Source of the DNA: an uncultured Pseudoteredinibacter sp.
Lineage (GTDB): Bacteria; Pseudomonadota; Gammaproteobacteria; Pseudomonadales; Cellvibrionaceae
Length of the DNA stretch: 64,000 nucleotides
Direction: 5' to 3'
Assembly (NCBI RefSeq): GCF_947500695.1
Contig: NZ_CANMSS010000003.1
Coordinates: 62,001 to 126,000 of the forward strand
The notes beneath the pieces were generated by a model that did no database searches, had not been told where the DNA came from, and saw only the letters and a list, made by a program, of their open reading frames with translations. The translations under genes and the position numbers were made by a program. Each line of letters opens with the position of its first letter. Position 1 is the stretch's first letter. Positions 46,157-55,427 of the stretch are shown piece by piece.

Positions 46157-46825
46157 ATGTTTACCGGCATTATTGAAGCAGTGGGCGAAATTGTCGCCGC
46201 AGAGCCTCGCGGTGGTGATATTCGCCTGCGAGTAAAGAGTAACGGTCTTGATCTAGGCGATGTGGCATTGGGTGACTCAATTGCCACTAATGGTGTTTGT
46301 TTAACCGTTATTGATTTGCCGGGTGACGGCTATTGGGCTGATGTTTCGGTGGAAACCATCGATAACACCACCGTTGCTAGTTGGCAGGTAGGGCAGGCCG
46401 TTAACTTGGAAAAGGCGCTCACACCGCAAACACGACTAGGTGGTCATATTGTCAGCGGCCATGTTGACGGTGTTGGCGAGGTGATCAGTCGCCACAGTGA
46501 CGCCCGCTCTGAGCGTTTTCGCTTGCGTGCACCCGATAACCTAGCCAAGTACATTGCCCACAAGGGCTCGATTACTGTCGATGGCACCAGCCTGACAGTT
46601 AATGCTGTACAAGGCGCTGAATTTGAATTGAACATTGTGCCTCATACCCTTGATAAAACGGTGATGGGGCAATACCGCAGCGGTAGCAAAATCAATTTGG
46701 AAGTTGATGTCATTGCCCGCTATTTAGAGCGTTTACTGCAAGGAGAGCAGGCCGCGCACGCCGAAGGCAGTTCTGATCTGTCGATGGCGTTTTTGCAAGA
46801 GCACGGCTTTGCCGGCCGCAAATAA
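46157..46825 (+). CDS. ribE: riboflavin synthase, alpha subunit
   Basis: Joins two lumazines into riboflavin. 222 aa made of two lumazine-binding barrels, opening MFTGIIEAVGEI (residue 1) and GGHIVSGHVDGVGEV (about residue 97). A C-terminal trimerisation helix follows. The gene has its own start after a 91-base gap from ribD. Confidence 0.97.
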   Translation: MFTGIIEAVGEIVAAEPRGGDIRLRVKSNGLDLGDVALGDSIATNGVCLTVIDLPGDGYWADVSVETIDNTTVASWQVGQAVNLEKALTPQTRLGGHIVSGHVDGVGEVISRHSDARSERFRLRAPDNLAKYIAHKGSITVDGTSLTVNAVQGAEFELNIVPHTLDKTVMGQYRSGSKINLEVDVIARYLERLLQGEQAAHAEGSSDLSMAFLQEHGFAGRK

Positions 46826-46884
46826 CTGTCGTAACACACTGTCCTAGCACAAGCGTACGGCCTCCTAAAGATAGAGAGTGAATT

Positions 46885-47997
46885 ATGCAACTCAACACCG
46901 TAGAAGAACTGATTGACGATATTCGTCAGGGTAAAATGGTTATCCTGATGGATGATGAGGATCGCGAAAATGAAGGCGATCTAATTATTGCGGCCGAGCA
47001 GGTGCGCGCCGAAGACATTAACTTTATGGCCACCCATGCTCGCGGCTTGATTTGCTTAACTTTAACCGAAGACCGTTGTGGTCAATTGGATTTACCGTTA
47101 ATGGTGAGTGACAATCGCGCTGCCCACTCTACTAATTTCACGGTATCTATCGAAGCCGCTGAGGGTGTAAGTACCGGTATTTCTGCTGCGGACCGTGCGC
47201 GTACCGTGCGTGCTGCAGTTGCTCGCGATGCTCAGCCTAAAGATATTGTGCAGCCCGGCCATATTTTCCCATTGAAGGCTGAGGCTGGTGGGGTATTGAG
47301 CCGTGCAGGTCACACCGAAGCAGGCTGTGATTTAGCGCGCCTTGCTGGTTTTGAGCCGGCCGCTGCCATCGTTGAAATTATGAACGAAGACGGCACCATG
47401 GCCCGTCGTGCAGATTTGGAAAAGTTTGCTCAATTACATGATCTTAAAATTGGCACCATTGCCGATATGATCCAGTACCGCACACTTAACGAAAAAACCG
47501 TAGAGTGTGTTAATGAGCGCAATGTAAGCACCGAGTTTGGTGAGTTTAGCTTGCGCACTTATCTCGATAAGCCTCGCCAGGAAAAACACTTTGCTTTGGT
47601 GAAAGGCGATATCCAAAATGAAGAATCCGTATTGGTGCGTGTTCACAATAGTGATACTGCGCGTGATGTTTTGGGTATTTTGCGTGAAAGCGATAAAACT
47701 TATAAGCCTTGGAGTTTTCAGCGTGCTTTGCAGAAGGTTTCTGAAGAGGGCAGTGGCGTGGTGATCTTATTGTGTCACAACGAAACTACTGACGACATTG
47801 AAGAGAGCATCGATTGGATGATCTCTGGCAAGCAGCAGCGCCCTAGTCAAGATATGGTTTATAAAAGCGTAGGTACTGGCTCCCAGATTTTACAAGATTT
47901 GGGTGTGCGTAAAATGCGTTTGATGAGTGCGCCGTTTAAATTTAGCGCACTATCTGGCTTCCAGTTGGAAGTTGAAGAATATTTAAGTTGTAAATAA
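46885..47997 (+). CDS. ribB: DHBP synthase with a degenerate GTP cyclohydrolase II domain
   Basis: Residues 1-200 are 3,4-dihydroxy-2-butanone-4-phosphate synthase: [12 protein letters not shown] acid loop and HARG, both intact. Residues 205-370 have the RibA fold, but the zinc cysteines (C..GD...RCDC in true RibA) are replaced ([19 protein letters not shown]). This half cannot be an active GTP cyclohydrolase, and may only stabilise or regulate. A complete RibA is encoded at 50518. This RibB-X layout is seen in several marine gammaproteobacteria. Confidence 0.95.
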   Translation: MQLNTVEELIDDIRQGKMVILMDDEDRENEGDLIIAAEQVRAEDINFMATHARGLICLTLTEDRCGQLDLPLMVSDNRAAHSTNFTVSIEAAEGVSTGISAADRARTVRAAVARDAQPKDIVQPGHIFPLKAEAGGVLSRAGHTEAGCDLARLAGFEPAAAIVEIMNEDGTMARRADLEKFAQLHDLKIGTIADMIQYRTLNEKTVECVNERNVSTEFGEFSLRTYLDKPRQEKHFALVKGDIQNEESVLVRVHNSDTARDVLGILRESDKTYKPWSFQRALQKVSEEGSGVVILLCHNETTDDIEESIDWMISGKQQRPSQDMVYKSVGTGSQILQDLGVRKMRLMSAPFKFSALSGFQLEVEEYLSCK

Positions 47998-48039
47998 ATT
48001 TTAGTCAGCTCTACAAATTAGAGACGAAGGAATTTCATT

Positions 48040-48507
48040 ATGAGTATTAAAACCATCGAAGGTCAGTTCACCAACTGCCAGGGTAAATATGCACTGATCG
48101 TAAGTCGCTGGAACAGCTTTGTAGTAGAGGCATTAAAAGACGGCGCTTTGGATACTTTGCGTCGCCATGGCATTAGTGAAGATCAAATCACCATCGTGTA
48201 CGCACCGGGTGCTTTTGAGTTTCCTCTTGTTGCTCAGCGCCTGGCCGCTAAAGGCGAGTTCGATGCCATTATCGCACTGGGTGCGGTAATCCGCGGTGGT
48301 ACTCCACACTTCGATTACGTCGCTGGTGAATGTACTAAAGGTTTGGCGCAAGTTGGCCTTAACAGCGATACTGTAGTTACCTTTGGTGTATTGACCGTTG
48401 ATTCCATTGAGCAAGCAATTGAGCGCTCTGGTACCAAGGCCGGTAATAAAGGTGAAGAAGCTGCGACCACAGCTCTAGAGATGGTTTCTCTACTGAACAA
48501 TTTGTAA
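48040..48507 (+). CDS. ribH: 6,7-dimethyl-8-ribityllumazine synthase
   Basis: Penultimate step of riboflavin synthesis; forms icosahedral or pentameric shells. 155 aa with [12 protein letters not shown], the substrate loop APGAFEFPL and [14 protein letters not shown] including the catalytic His. AGGAA precedes the start. It lies between ribB and nusB. Confidence 0.97.
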   Translation: MSIKTIEGQFTNCQGKYALIVSRWNSFVVEALKDGALDTLRRHGISEDQITIVYAPGAFEFPLVAQRLAAKGEFDAIIALGAVIRGGTPHFDYVAGECTKGLAQVGLNSDTVVTFGVLTVDSIEQAIERSGTKAGNKGEEAATTALEMVSLLNNL

Positions 48508-48562
48508 ATGTGAATAAGCGTGGCTGCCAGCTGGTCACGCGCTCTTTGAGATAGGTAATACG

Positions 48563-49012
48563 ATGTCTGTAACTCCCGCAACTCGTCGCAAGGCGAGGCA
48601 TTATGCAATGCAAGCTCTGTATCAATGGCAAATGGCCGGCGCAAGCTTGAATGTAATCGAAGCTGAATTTCACGCTGACAATGACATGACTCATGTTGAT
48701 GTTGAGTACTTCCGTGAAATATTGCACAGCGTTCCTCAGCAATATAGTGGTTTAAGGGAGAGCTTTGAACCACATTTGCAAGATCGCAGCCTGGAAGAGC
48801 TGGACCCTATCACCAACGCATTATTGTTGATGGCTTGCTTCGAACTAAAACATCGTATCGATGTACCCTATAAGGTAGTTATCAACGAGGCTGTATCGTT
48901 GGCGAAAAAATTTGGCGCCACCGATAGCCACAAATTTATTAATGCGGTGCTGGATAAAATGGCTGAGACAGATCGTGCCATTGAAGTGAAGGCAAGCAAT
49001 AAGCGCAAATAG
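48563..49012 (+). CDS. nusB: transcription antitermination factor NusB
   Basis: Binds boxA RNA with S10 to keep RNA polymerase going through rRNA operons. 149-aa all-helical protein opening RRKARHYAMQALYQWQMAG and ending with NEAVSLAKKFGATDSHKFINAVLDKM, both strongly conserved. It follows ribH by 55 bases. Confidence 0.97.
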   Translation: MSVTPATRRKARHYAMQALYQWQMAGASLNVIEAEFHADNDMTHVDVEYFREILHSVPQQYSGLRESFEPHLQDRSLEELDPITNALLLMACFELKHRIDVPYKVVINEAVSLAKKFGATDSHKFINAVLDKMAETDRAIEVKASNKRK

Positions 49013-49023
49013 CGAAGATACCT

Positions 49024-49992
49024 ATGAACGAGTTCGATTTAATCAAACGCTACTTCCAAAACGGTGGTTTAACGCCCCCGGTAGCGGATGGTATCGAACT
49101 TGGAATAGGTGATGACTGTGCTTTGCTTTACCCTTCAGCTGATCGCCTACTAGCGGTGTCCATGGATACCTTAGTGGCTGATGTGCATTTCCCTGCACAA
49201 GCTGACCCTGCCTTAATTGGTGAGCGCGCCCTGCGAGTGAATCTAAGTGATTTAGCGGCTTGCGGGGCAAAACCTCGCTGGTTTACTTTGGCATTAACCC
49301 TGCCTGATATGGATAAGGGTTGGCTCGCTGGATTTTCACAGGGTCTTTTGCGTGTTGCTCGTGAATACGATGTCCATTTAGTAGGTGGCGATACTACTAA
49401 AGGGCCTTTGAGTATCACGGTTCAGGTTCATGGTGAAGTAGAGCCAAAACTGGCTTTGCGTCGCGATGGTGCTTCTGCCGCGGAGCTGGTTTATGTGAGT
49501 GGCACCTTGGGCGATGCCGCTGCGGCAGTAAAAAGCTTTAGTGGTGAGCTGAGTACCGATGAGCAATCCTTGCAACACTTTTTGAATCGCTATTATCACC
49601 CCGTGCCAAGGGTTCAAGAGGCTCAAACGCTTGCTCCAATGTTATCTGCCGCGGTAGATATTTCCGATGGTCTGCTGGCTGACCTTGGGCATATTTGTGA
49701 GCGTAGTGATATTGGTGCTTTGGTCGATCTTGATAGATTGCCTTTGTCTACGGCATTGATTAAAAGCTTCGATGAGCAAAGCGCTGTGCAGCTGGCCGCC
49801 AGTGGTGGTGATGACTATGAGTTATGTATGCTGGTGCCGCAAACTGTACAGCAGCAATTTGAAGACTCTGCAGCGGCTTTAGGCTTGCAAGTAAGCTTGG
49901 TCGGTCATACCACTAATCAGCACCAAGGTGTAAAGGCGCTGTTTCGTGGCGCACCAGCAGAGCTTGAATCAATAGGCTACCAGCATTTCTAA
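49024..49992 (+). CDS. thiL: thiamine-monophosphate kinase
   Basis: Makes thiamine diphosphate. 322 aa opening with NEFDLIKRYFQNGG, then GIGDDCALL, SMDTLVADVHFP and GERALRVNLSDLAACGAKPRW, all diagnostic of ThiL; a later DISDGLLADLGH also fits. It follows nusB by 11 bases and shares its stop with the pgpA start. Confidence 0.97.
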   Translation: MNEFDLIKRYFQNGGLTPPVADGIELGIGDDCALLYPSADRLLAVSMDTLVADVHFPAQADPALIGERALRVNLSDLAACGAKPRWFTLALTLPDMDKGWLAGFSQGLLRVAREYDVHLVGGDTTKGPLSITVQVHGEVEPKLALRRDGASAAELVYVSGTLGDAAAAVKSFSGELSTDEQSLQHFLNRYYHPVPRVQEAQTLAPMLSAAVDISDGLLADLGHICERSDIGALVDLDRLPLSTALIKSFDEQSAVQLAASGGDDYELCMLVPQTVQQQFEDSAAALGLQVSLVGHTTNQHQGVKALFRGAPAELESIGYQHF

Positions 49993-50477
49993 TGAGCACT
50001 GTAAATCTGAGTTTTAAAGATCTAATTCGCGACCCCCGTTTACTTCTAGCCTTTGGCTTTGGCTCTGGCTTATCGCCCAAGGCTCCGGGCACTTTTGGCA
50101 CTATTGCGGCCTTGCCCTTTGTGTTCTTATTACAAGCAAGCTCAATCTATACATACCTTGCTGTCTTGTTGATTGGCTTTGTGGTTGGTGTTTATCTTTG
50201 TGAGCACGCCTCTAAAGTCATGGGGGTGCATGATCACGGCGGTATTGTTTGGGATGAATTTATTGGAATGTGGTTAGCTATGCTGGCCGTGCCGCTCGGT
50301 TGGCAATGGTTGCTGGCCGGCTTTGTACTATTTCGAATTTTCGATATTGCTAAACCTTGGCCTATTGGCTGGCTGGATAAAAAAGTCAGCGGCGGTTTTG
50401 GCATTATGATTGATGATGTTTTAGCAGGCCTCTATGCTCTGCTGATTCTGCAGTTGGCGGCATTTTATTTGCGTTAA
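49992..50477 (+). CDS. pgpA: phosphatidylglycerophosphatase A
   Basis: Membrane phosphatase that completes phosphatidylglycerol. 161 aa, four hydrophobic helices; the active-site region GSGLSPKAPGTFGT and HDHGGIVWDEFIGMW are conserved. Its ATG overlaps the thiL stop (TAATG), so the two are translationally coupled. Confidence 0.95.
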   Translation: MSTVNLSFKDLIRDPRLLLAFGFGSGLSPKAPGTFGTIAALPFVFLLQASSIYTYLAVLLIGFVVGVYLCEHASKVMGVHDHGGIVWDEFIGMWLAMLAVPLGWQWLLAGFVLFRIFDIAKPWPIGWLDKKVSGGFGIMIDDVLAGLYALLILQLAAFYLR

Positions 50478-50517
50478 TTGCTAGGGCTCTTGTTGCCCGC
50501 TTTGATGAGGAATTGTT

Positions 50518-51120
50518 GTGACTATCCGCTATATTGAGTCTTGCAAATTACCAACCCCTTGGGGCATTTTCTCCATGCATGGTTTTGAAGACACGGCTAA
50601 TGATAAAGAGCATGTTGTCTTGAGCATGGGTGATATTGAAGGTGATGAGCCGGTATTGGCTCGTATACACTCTGAGTGTCTGACTGGCGATGGGCTTTTT
50701 AGTTTGCGCTGTGACTGTGGTGCACAACTACAAGCCGCGATGCATCGAGTAGCCCAAGAAGGCCGTGGTGTGATTTTCTATTTGCGCCAAGAAGGTCGTG
50801 GTATTGGTTTGTTGAATAAAATCAAAGCCTATAATTTGCAAGACAAAGGCGCCGATACTGTAGAGGCCAATGAGGCCTTAGGCTTTGGTGCCGATATGCG
50901 CGACTACTCTATTTTGCGCGAAATGCTCGATCATCTTAATATTCACGCTCTAAAACTGATGACCAATAACCCTCGTAAAGTAAAAGCTCTCAATGAGCTA
51001 GGGGTAAATGTGGTAGAGCGAATTCCTCACGAAACCGGTCGCAACCCCCATAATGCGAAGTACCTTGAAACTAAGAAGGGTAAGCTGGGGCACTTGCTTG
51101 AGGGTGAGGGTGAGGCCTAA
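50518..51120 (+). CDS. ribA: GTP cyclohydrolase II
   Basis: First committed step of riboflavin synthesis. 200 aa starting at GTG 50518 behind GAGGA. Zinc ligands C54, C65 and C67 ([18 protein letters not shown]) and the catalytic region [12 protein letters not shown] are intact, in contrast to the degenerate copy attached to RibB. It closes the riboflavin cluster. Confidence 0.97.
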   Translation: MTIRYIESCKLPTPWGIFSMHGFEDTANDKEHVVLSMGDIEGDEPVLARIHSECLTGDGLFSLRCDCGAQLQAAMHRVAQEGRGVIFYLRQEGRGIGLLNKIKAYNLQDKGADTVEANEALGFGADMRDYSILREMLDHLNIHALKLMTNNPRKVKALNELGVNVVERIPHETGRNPHNAKYLETKKGKLGHLLEGEGEA

Positions 51121-51230
51121 GTTGCCACGGTAGTAGAGAATAACAGCAGTGGAAGTGATTGATTGAAGACTGTTTTTGAAAAGAATTAAAATCGTTTATT
51201 TCTTGCTGGGTGTTATCTTTGCTCGGGATT

Positions 51231-51258
51231 TGAGCTAGGACCAAATGGCCCTAGTTCA
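51231..51258. terminator. hairpin between convergent ribA and the M3 peptidase gene
   Basis: TGAGCTAGGACC (51231-51242) pairs with GGCCCTAGTTCA (51247-51258) at 10 of 12 positions, loop AAAT. There is no T-run, so it is a candidate only. Confidence 0.45.
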
Positions 51259-51275
51259 ATCGCCACTAACTAGAC

Positions 51276-53414
51276 TTATTTCTTAGGAATCGGAAAGCCT
51301 CTCAAGCGCATTAGTGCTTCAATATTGGCTTCACGTCCGCGGAACTTCACGTAGGCCTCAGCGGGTGGCACAGCATCGCGTACGCTGAATAGATGGTCTA
51401 CTAACTTCTTAGCCATGCCTTTATCGTAAAAACCACCTGGCGCATTAGCAAACGCTTCGGCGGCATCGGCGGTAAGTACCTCGGCCCATAAATAACCATA
51501 GTAGCTCGCGGCATATCCTTCGCTGCTAAAAATGTGGCTAAAGTGTGGGGTGCGGTGACGCATTACGATGGCGCTTGGCATGTTCATCGCTGCCAAGGTT
51601 TCACGCTCGAACTTATCCGGATCAATATTGCTTGGGTCGGTACTGTGCAACTTCATATCAATAAGTGCCGAAGCCAAGTATTCAGTAGTCGCAAAGCCTT
51701 CGTTAAACGAGGCCGCTTTTTTGATCTTGGCGATTAACTCCGCTGGCATTGGTTTGCCGGTTTTGTGGTGGCGCAGATAGTTGTCGATAACTTCGTCTGT
51801 GCTCAGCCAGTGTTCCAATAATTGTGATTGGAATTCAGTGTAGTCACGCACGCCTCGGTTTTGAGAGGGGTAGGCAACATTGGAAGACAAAAAGTGTAGT
51901 GCATGGCCAAACTCATGGAAGTAAGTTTCGGCATCATCCCAAGAGATCAGTACAGCTTTGCCTGGCTCACCTTTTACAAAGTTTGAGTTATTTGAGGACA
52001 GTACATTGGTCTTGCCTTCAAAAGTCGTGTGGCTGCGATAGCTGGTGGCCCAAGCACCAGAGCGTTTGCCTTTGCGAGCGAAAGGATCTAGGTACCACAA
52101 ACCAATATGATTGCCAGTGGTTTTGTCGGTCACTTCCCAAACTTTTACATCCGGATGAAATACCGGCACGCTGCCTTCTGCTACTCGGGTGAACTTATAG
52201 TTAAACAATCTTTCGGCAACATAGAACATTGCCTCGCGCAACTTTCCAAGCTGGAGGTATTGTTTAACTTCATCAGAATTTAAATCGTATTTGGCTTTAC
52301 GCACTTTTTCGGCGTAATAGCGATAATCCCAGGGTTCTATTTTTTCTACACCATCGGTTTTGGCAATTTCCAGCATGTCGGCAATTTCTTGGTCGACACG
52401 GGCGATAGCGGCAGGCCAAACTGACTCCATTAGCTTCATGGCGTTTTCAGGTTTTGCAGCCATACGCGATTCAAGTTGCCAGGAGGCGTAGTTCTTATAG
52501 CCTAGAAGGCCTACTCGCTCATGACGTAGCTTAAGGATCTCGGCAATGATGGCATTGTTATCGTGCTCGCCGCCATTGTCGCCACGGCTGTAGTAATTGG
52601 TCCATACCTGCTTGCGTAGCTCGCGGTCGTCGGCATAAGTTAAAAATGGCGACATAGAAGAGCGAGTATTACTGACTGCGTACTGTCCTTCCTTACCTTT
52701 AGACTTGGCGGCGGCAGCAGCGGCGCCAAGATAAGATTCCGGCAGGCCTGCGCTTTGTTTTTTGCTGAAAAAGGTCACATAGCCTTCTTCATCGGCCAAT
52801 ACATTATTGGAAAACTGGTTTTGCAGTTGTGATAAGCGTTGGTTGATCTCGGCGTAGCGCTTAGCTTCCTTGCCGTTTAACTCTGCACCTGAGCGCTTAA
52901 AACCTAGGTAAGTCTTTTCTAATAGGCGCTGCTGATCTGGACGCAAAGTCTTCATTTCTTTGCCTTCATAAACCGCTTTAATGCGGGCAAAGAGCTTTTT
53001 GTTCTGGGTGATCTTGCTGTAAAAAGCCGACAGTTTGGGGCTCATTTCAGAGCGAATTTCGCGAAACTCTGGGCTCGACATATTCGAGCTCCAGATGCCC
53101 CAGTAAGCGTAGACTCGATCTAAATCCTTACCGGCAGCCTCGTAAGCCTCAAGAGTATTGGCAAAGGTAGGCGGCTCTGGATTGTTGGCGATAGCTTCGA
53201 TCTCCGCCAAATTGTTGGCCATGCCGTGCTCTAATGCAGGTTTAAGCTCTTCTAGCTTCACTTTGTCAAAAGCAGGGACCCCTTCGTATGGGCCGGTCCA
53301 TTTGGCGAATACCTGATTGTTACTCAGAGTATTGTCTTGTTTGGCATGTGCCGCAGGCATTAAGCCTAATGCCACACTGGATATGACTAAAGGGAGTACT
53401 TTTAAGCCTTTCAT
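51276..53414 (-). CDS. exported M3-family (Dcp-like) zinc peptidase
   Basis: Peptidyl-dipeptidase. The start is taken as ATG 53414, which opens a clear signal peptide (MKGLKVLPLVISSVALGLMPAAHA); an ATG 12 bases upstream lacks a ribosome site. 712 aa. The zinc motif HEFGH is at residues 500-504, with the third ligand Glu in the helix about 25 residues later. Size and sequence match dipeptidyl carboxypeptidase rather than oligopeptidase A. Together with the M2 enzyme at 12.7 kb it suggests peptide scavenging in the periplasm. Confidence 0.94.
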   Translation of the reverse strand: MKGLKVLPLVISSVALGLMPAAHAKQDNTLSNNQVFAKWTGPYEGVPAFDKVKLEELKPALEHGMANNLAEIEAIANNPEPPTFANTLEAYEAAGKDLDRVYAYWGIWSSNMSSPEFREIRSEMSPKLSAFYSKITQNKKLFARIKAVYEGKEMKTLRPDQQRLLEKTYLGFKRSGAELNGKEAKRYAEINQRLSQLQNQFSNNVLADEEGYVTFFSKKQSAGLPESYLGAAAAAAKSKGKEGQYAVSNTRSSMSPFLTYADDRELRKQVWTNYYSRGDNGGEHDNNAIIAEILKLRHERVGLLGYKNYASWQLESRMAAKPENAMKLMESVWPAAIARVDQEIADMLEIAKTDGVEKIEPWDYRYYAEKVRKAKYDLNSDEVKQYLQLGKLREAMFYVAERLFNYKFTRVAEGSVPVFHPDVKVWEVTDKTTGNHIGLWYLDPFARKGKRSGAWATSYRSHTTFEGKTNVLSSNNSNFVKGEPGKAVLISWDDAETYFHEFGHALHFLSSNVAYPSQNRGVRDYTEFQSQLLEHWLSTDEVIDNYLRHHKTGKPMPAELIAKIKKAASFNEGFATTEYLASALIDMKLHSTDPSNIDPDKFERETLAAMNMPSAIVMRHRTPHFSHIFSSEGYAASYYGYLWAEVLTADAAEAFANAPGGFYDKGMAKKLVDHLFSVRDAVPPAEAYVKFRGREANIEALMRLRGFPIPKK

Positions 53415-53581
53415 AATCGCTCTCATTTGCTTTGTTTATAGAGGGCCAGGTATGACTGAAGCTAACAGTCTTAGCAAGGTATATACATAACGAAAAAGTC
53501 TCTCTATGGCTCAATTCTCAAGCGGACGGTACAGGGCTTTCTAACGTATAATTCACGCAGATTAACTCTAAGGGGCTCTTA

Positions 53582-54418
53582 GTGCAGGCTTTACTATGGA
53601 TGCTGGCGTCACTGGCATCATTTTGTCTTTTGGCGCTTGGTGCGCGTGAATTAAGCGGTGAGGTGCCGGTCTTTCAGACCCTGTTCTTTAGAAGTTTAAT
53701 CGGCGCTATTTTGCTGTTTGCTCTGTTGGCATTTAATCGACAGCTCGCTGCTTTAAAGACCGAGCGGATTGCCTTGCATGGCGTGCGCAGTGTTTTTCAT
53801 TTTGGGGCCCAGTATGGTTGGTTTGTCGGTATAGCCTTGTTGCCGTTGGCTGAGGTATTTGCTTTAGAATTTACTGCGCCACTTTGGACGGCTTTGTTGG
53901 CCGCATTGTTTTTAGGTGAAAAGTTAACGCTGCAACGTATTCTGGCCTTGTTGGCGGGTTTGCTTGGGGTGTTTATTATCGTGAGGCCGGGTTCAGAGAT
54001 TTATAATCCCGCAGCTCTAGTAGTGTTGGCGGCGGCAATTGGCTTTGCGGTATCCTTTGTGAGCACAAAGGCCTTAACCAGAACCGACTCGCCATTGCTG
54101 ATCTTGTTTTATATGTGCCTAATGCAAATGCCATTGGGCCTGCTGCTGGCGTTGCCGCAATGGCAGTCGATTAGTTTAGAGCAGGGACTGATTATATTTT
54201 TAATCAGTATTGCTGCTCTTAGTGCTCATTACTGTTTGAATCAAGCGTTAAAGCTGGCCGATGTCACTTTGATCGTGACTTTAGATTTTCTAAGACTGCC
54301 CTTGATTGCTTTGGCAGGTGTGTATTTTTACCAAGAGCCAGTTACTTTAGCGCTCTTGCTTGGTGCTTTATGTATGTTGATTGGAAATATCATCAATGTA
54401 TATCGTTTTAAAAAATGA
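53582..54418 (+). CDS. EamA-family (DMT) transporter
   Basis: 278-aa inner-membrane protein from GTG 53582 behind AAGGGG. Ten hydrophobic helices in two EamA repeats; the typical loops FFRSLIGAILLF and FALEFTAPLWTALLAALFLGEKLTLQRILALL are present. Probably exports a small metabolite; substrate unknown. Divergent from the M3 peptidase gene. Confidence 0.92.
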   Translation: MQALLWMLASLASFCLLALGARELSGEVPVFQTLFFRSLIGAILLFALLAFNRQLAALKTERIALHGVRSVFHFGAQYGWFVGIALLPLAEVFALEFTAPLWTALLAALFLGEKLTLQRILALLAGLLGVFIIVRPGSEIYNPAALVVLAAAIGFAVSFVSTKALTRTDSPLLILFYMCLMQMPLGLLLALPQWQSISLEQGLIIFLISIAALSAHYCLNQALKLADVTLIVTLDFLRLPLIALAGVYFYQEPVTLALLLGALCMLIGNIINVYRFKK

Positions 54419-54463
54419 GTGGTTTGAAACTCTCTAGCGGCTGCTTATTCAGGATATAAATTT

Positions 54464-55390
54464 ATGCCTTATCTGATTACCTTAATCATCTTTTTAGCCT
54501 TTTTCTTTTTTATGCTACGGGGCATACAGCGGGCAGAGTCATCCTTTGGTGCGAATACAGCGGAGCTTGATGAGCAGTTGCTCGCACAGACGCGGAGTTA
54601 TCGTGATGTTTTAGGTGATGTTCCGAAGGGGGCGGTTCATTGCTTGGTTTTTCTTGATGGCATTAAGGGTCTGAATATCGATAACATTGCCCGGCAGATG
54701 TCCTTGCAGGATGAGATGTTTCATAACTACCGAGCGGCAAGCGAGGGAGAGCTTAAAAAGCAGATTGTCATCCACGGGGTAAATCTTTCGCCTCGCATCA
54801 AATTAGAGATTGTGAAAAACCCAGCGTTTCAAAATGCAGAACCGGCTAGCCGCTTGGCCAGTTCTAATTACTACTGGCCTGAGGCCAGTGAAGACTTGAG
54901 CAATAGTAAGTTGGCGATGTTGTGCTACTGCGAGGAAGCGGGTAGGGCTTTAGATCAATCTATCTTTCTGTCTTTTTTACTGCAGACAGTCTTCTCTATG
55001 AAGATAAACGCGTCTGGCGCCATATGGAATCGCAGGCAAGCAATATCGGTCCAAACTATGGCAGATGAGTTTAAGATAGTTTCAAAAAGCTTGCCCTGCC
55101 ACTTTTGGGTGGCTGTTGACACTTATGTTGATAAGCATGGCCAAGTTTGCGGCTTTACTGAGGGCTTGGAGGATTATGCAAAGACTGAATTTGAGGCAGT
55201 AGCGGCACCAGAGAATCCGCTAGAGTTGCGCAGGCGTTTAGAGGGCTTTACATCATATGCTCTCGATGGCTGCACTGAGATTATGAACGGCGATACCATT
55301 GGTGGCGATACACATGAAAAAGTAAAGCTTCAAAAAACGACTTCTCAGTTGGGGCGGCCAGGTTGGGTTTTTCGTATGGATTATCTCTAG
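54464..55390 (+). CDS. membrane-anchored DUF4261-domain protein
   Basis: 308 aa. One N-terminal helix (about residues 3-19) anchors it; the C-terminal half (about 190-308) looks like DUF4261: SGAIWNRRQAI, LPCHFWVAVDTYVD, GFTEGLEDYAKTEFE, then NGDTIGGDTHEKVKLQ and a final W-V-F-R. The middle has several isolated Cys. The function of the family is not known, and the added anchor is uncommon. It follows the DMT transporter by 45 bases and may share its transcript. Confidence 0.8.
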   Translation: MPYLITLIIFLAFFFFMLRGIQRAESSFGANTAELDEQLLAQTRSYRDVLGDVPKGAVHCLVFLDGIKGLNIDNIARQMSLQDEMFHNYRAASEGELKKQIVIHGVNLSPRIKLEIVKNPAFQNAEPASRLASSNYYWPEASEDLSNSKLAMLCYCEEAGRALDQSIFLSFLLQTVFSMKINASGAIWNRRQAISVQTMADEFKIVSKSLPCHFWVAVDTYVDKHGQVCGFTEGLEDYAKTEFEAVAAPENPLELRRRLEGFTSYALDGCTEIMNGDTIGGDTHEKVKLQKTTSQLGRPGWVFRMDYL

Positions 55391-55427
55391 GCGTTTGAAG
55401 GCAAGCGGTGTGTGTTTTGTTGTTTGA

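Noticed and set aside
44834..50518. FMN riboswitch expected before rib genes
   Set aside because: The conserved RFN core is not found in any of the intergenic gaps of the cluster.
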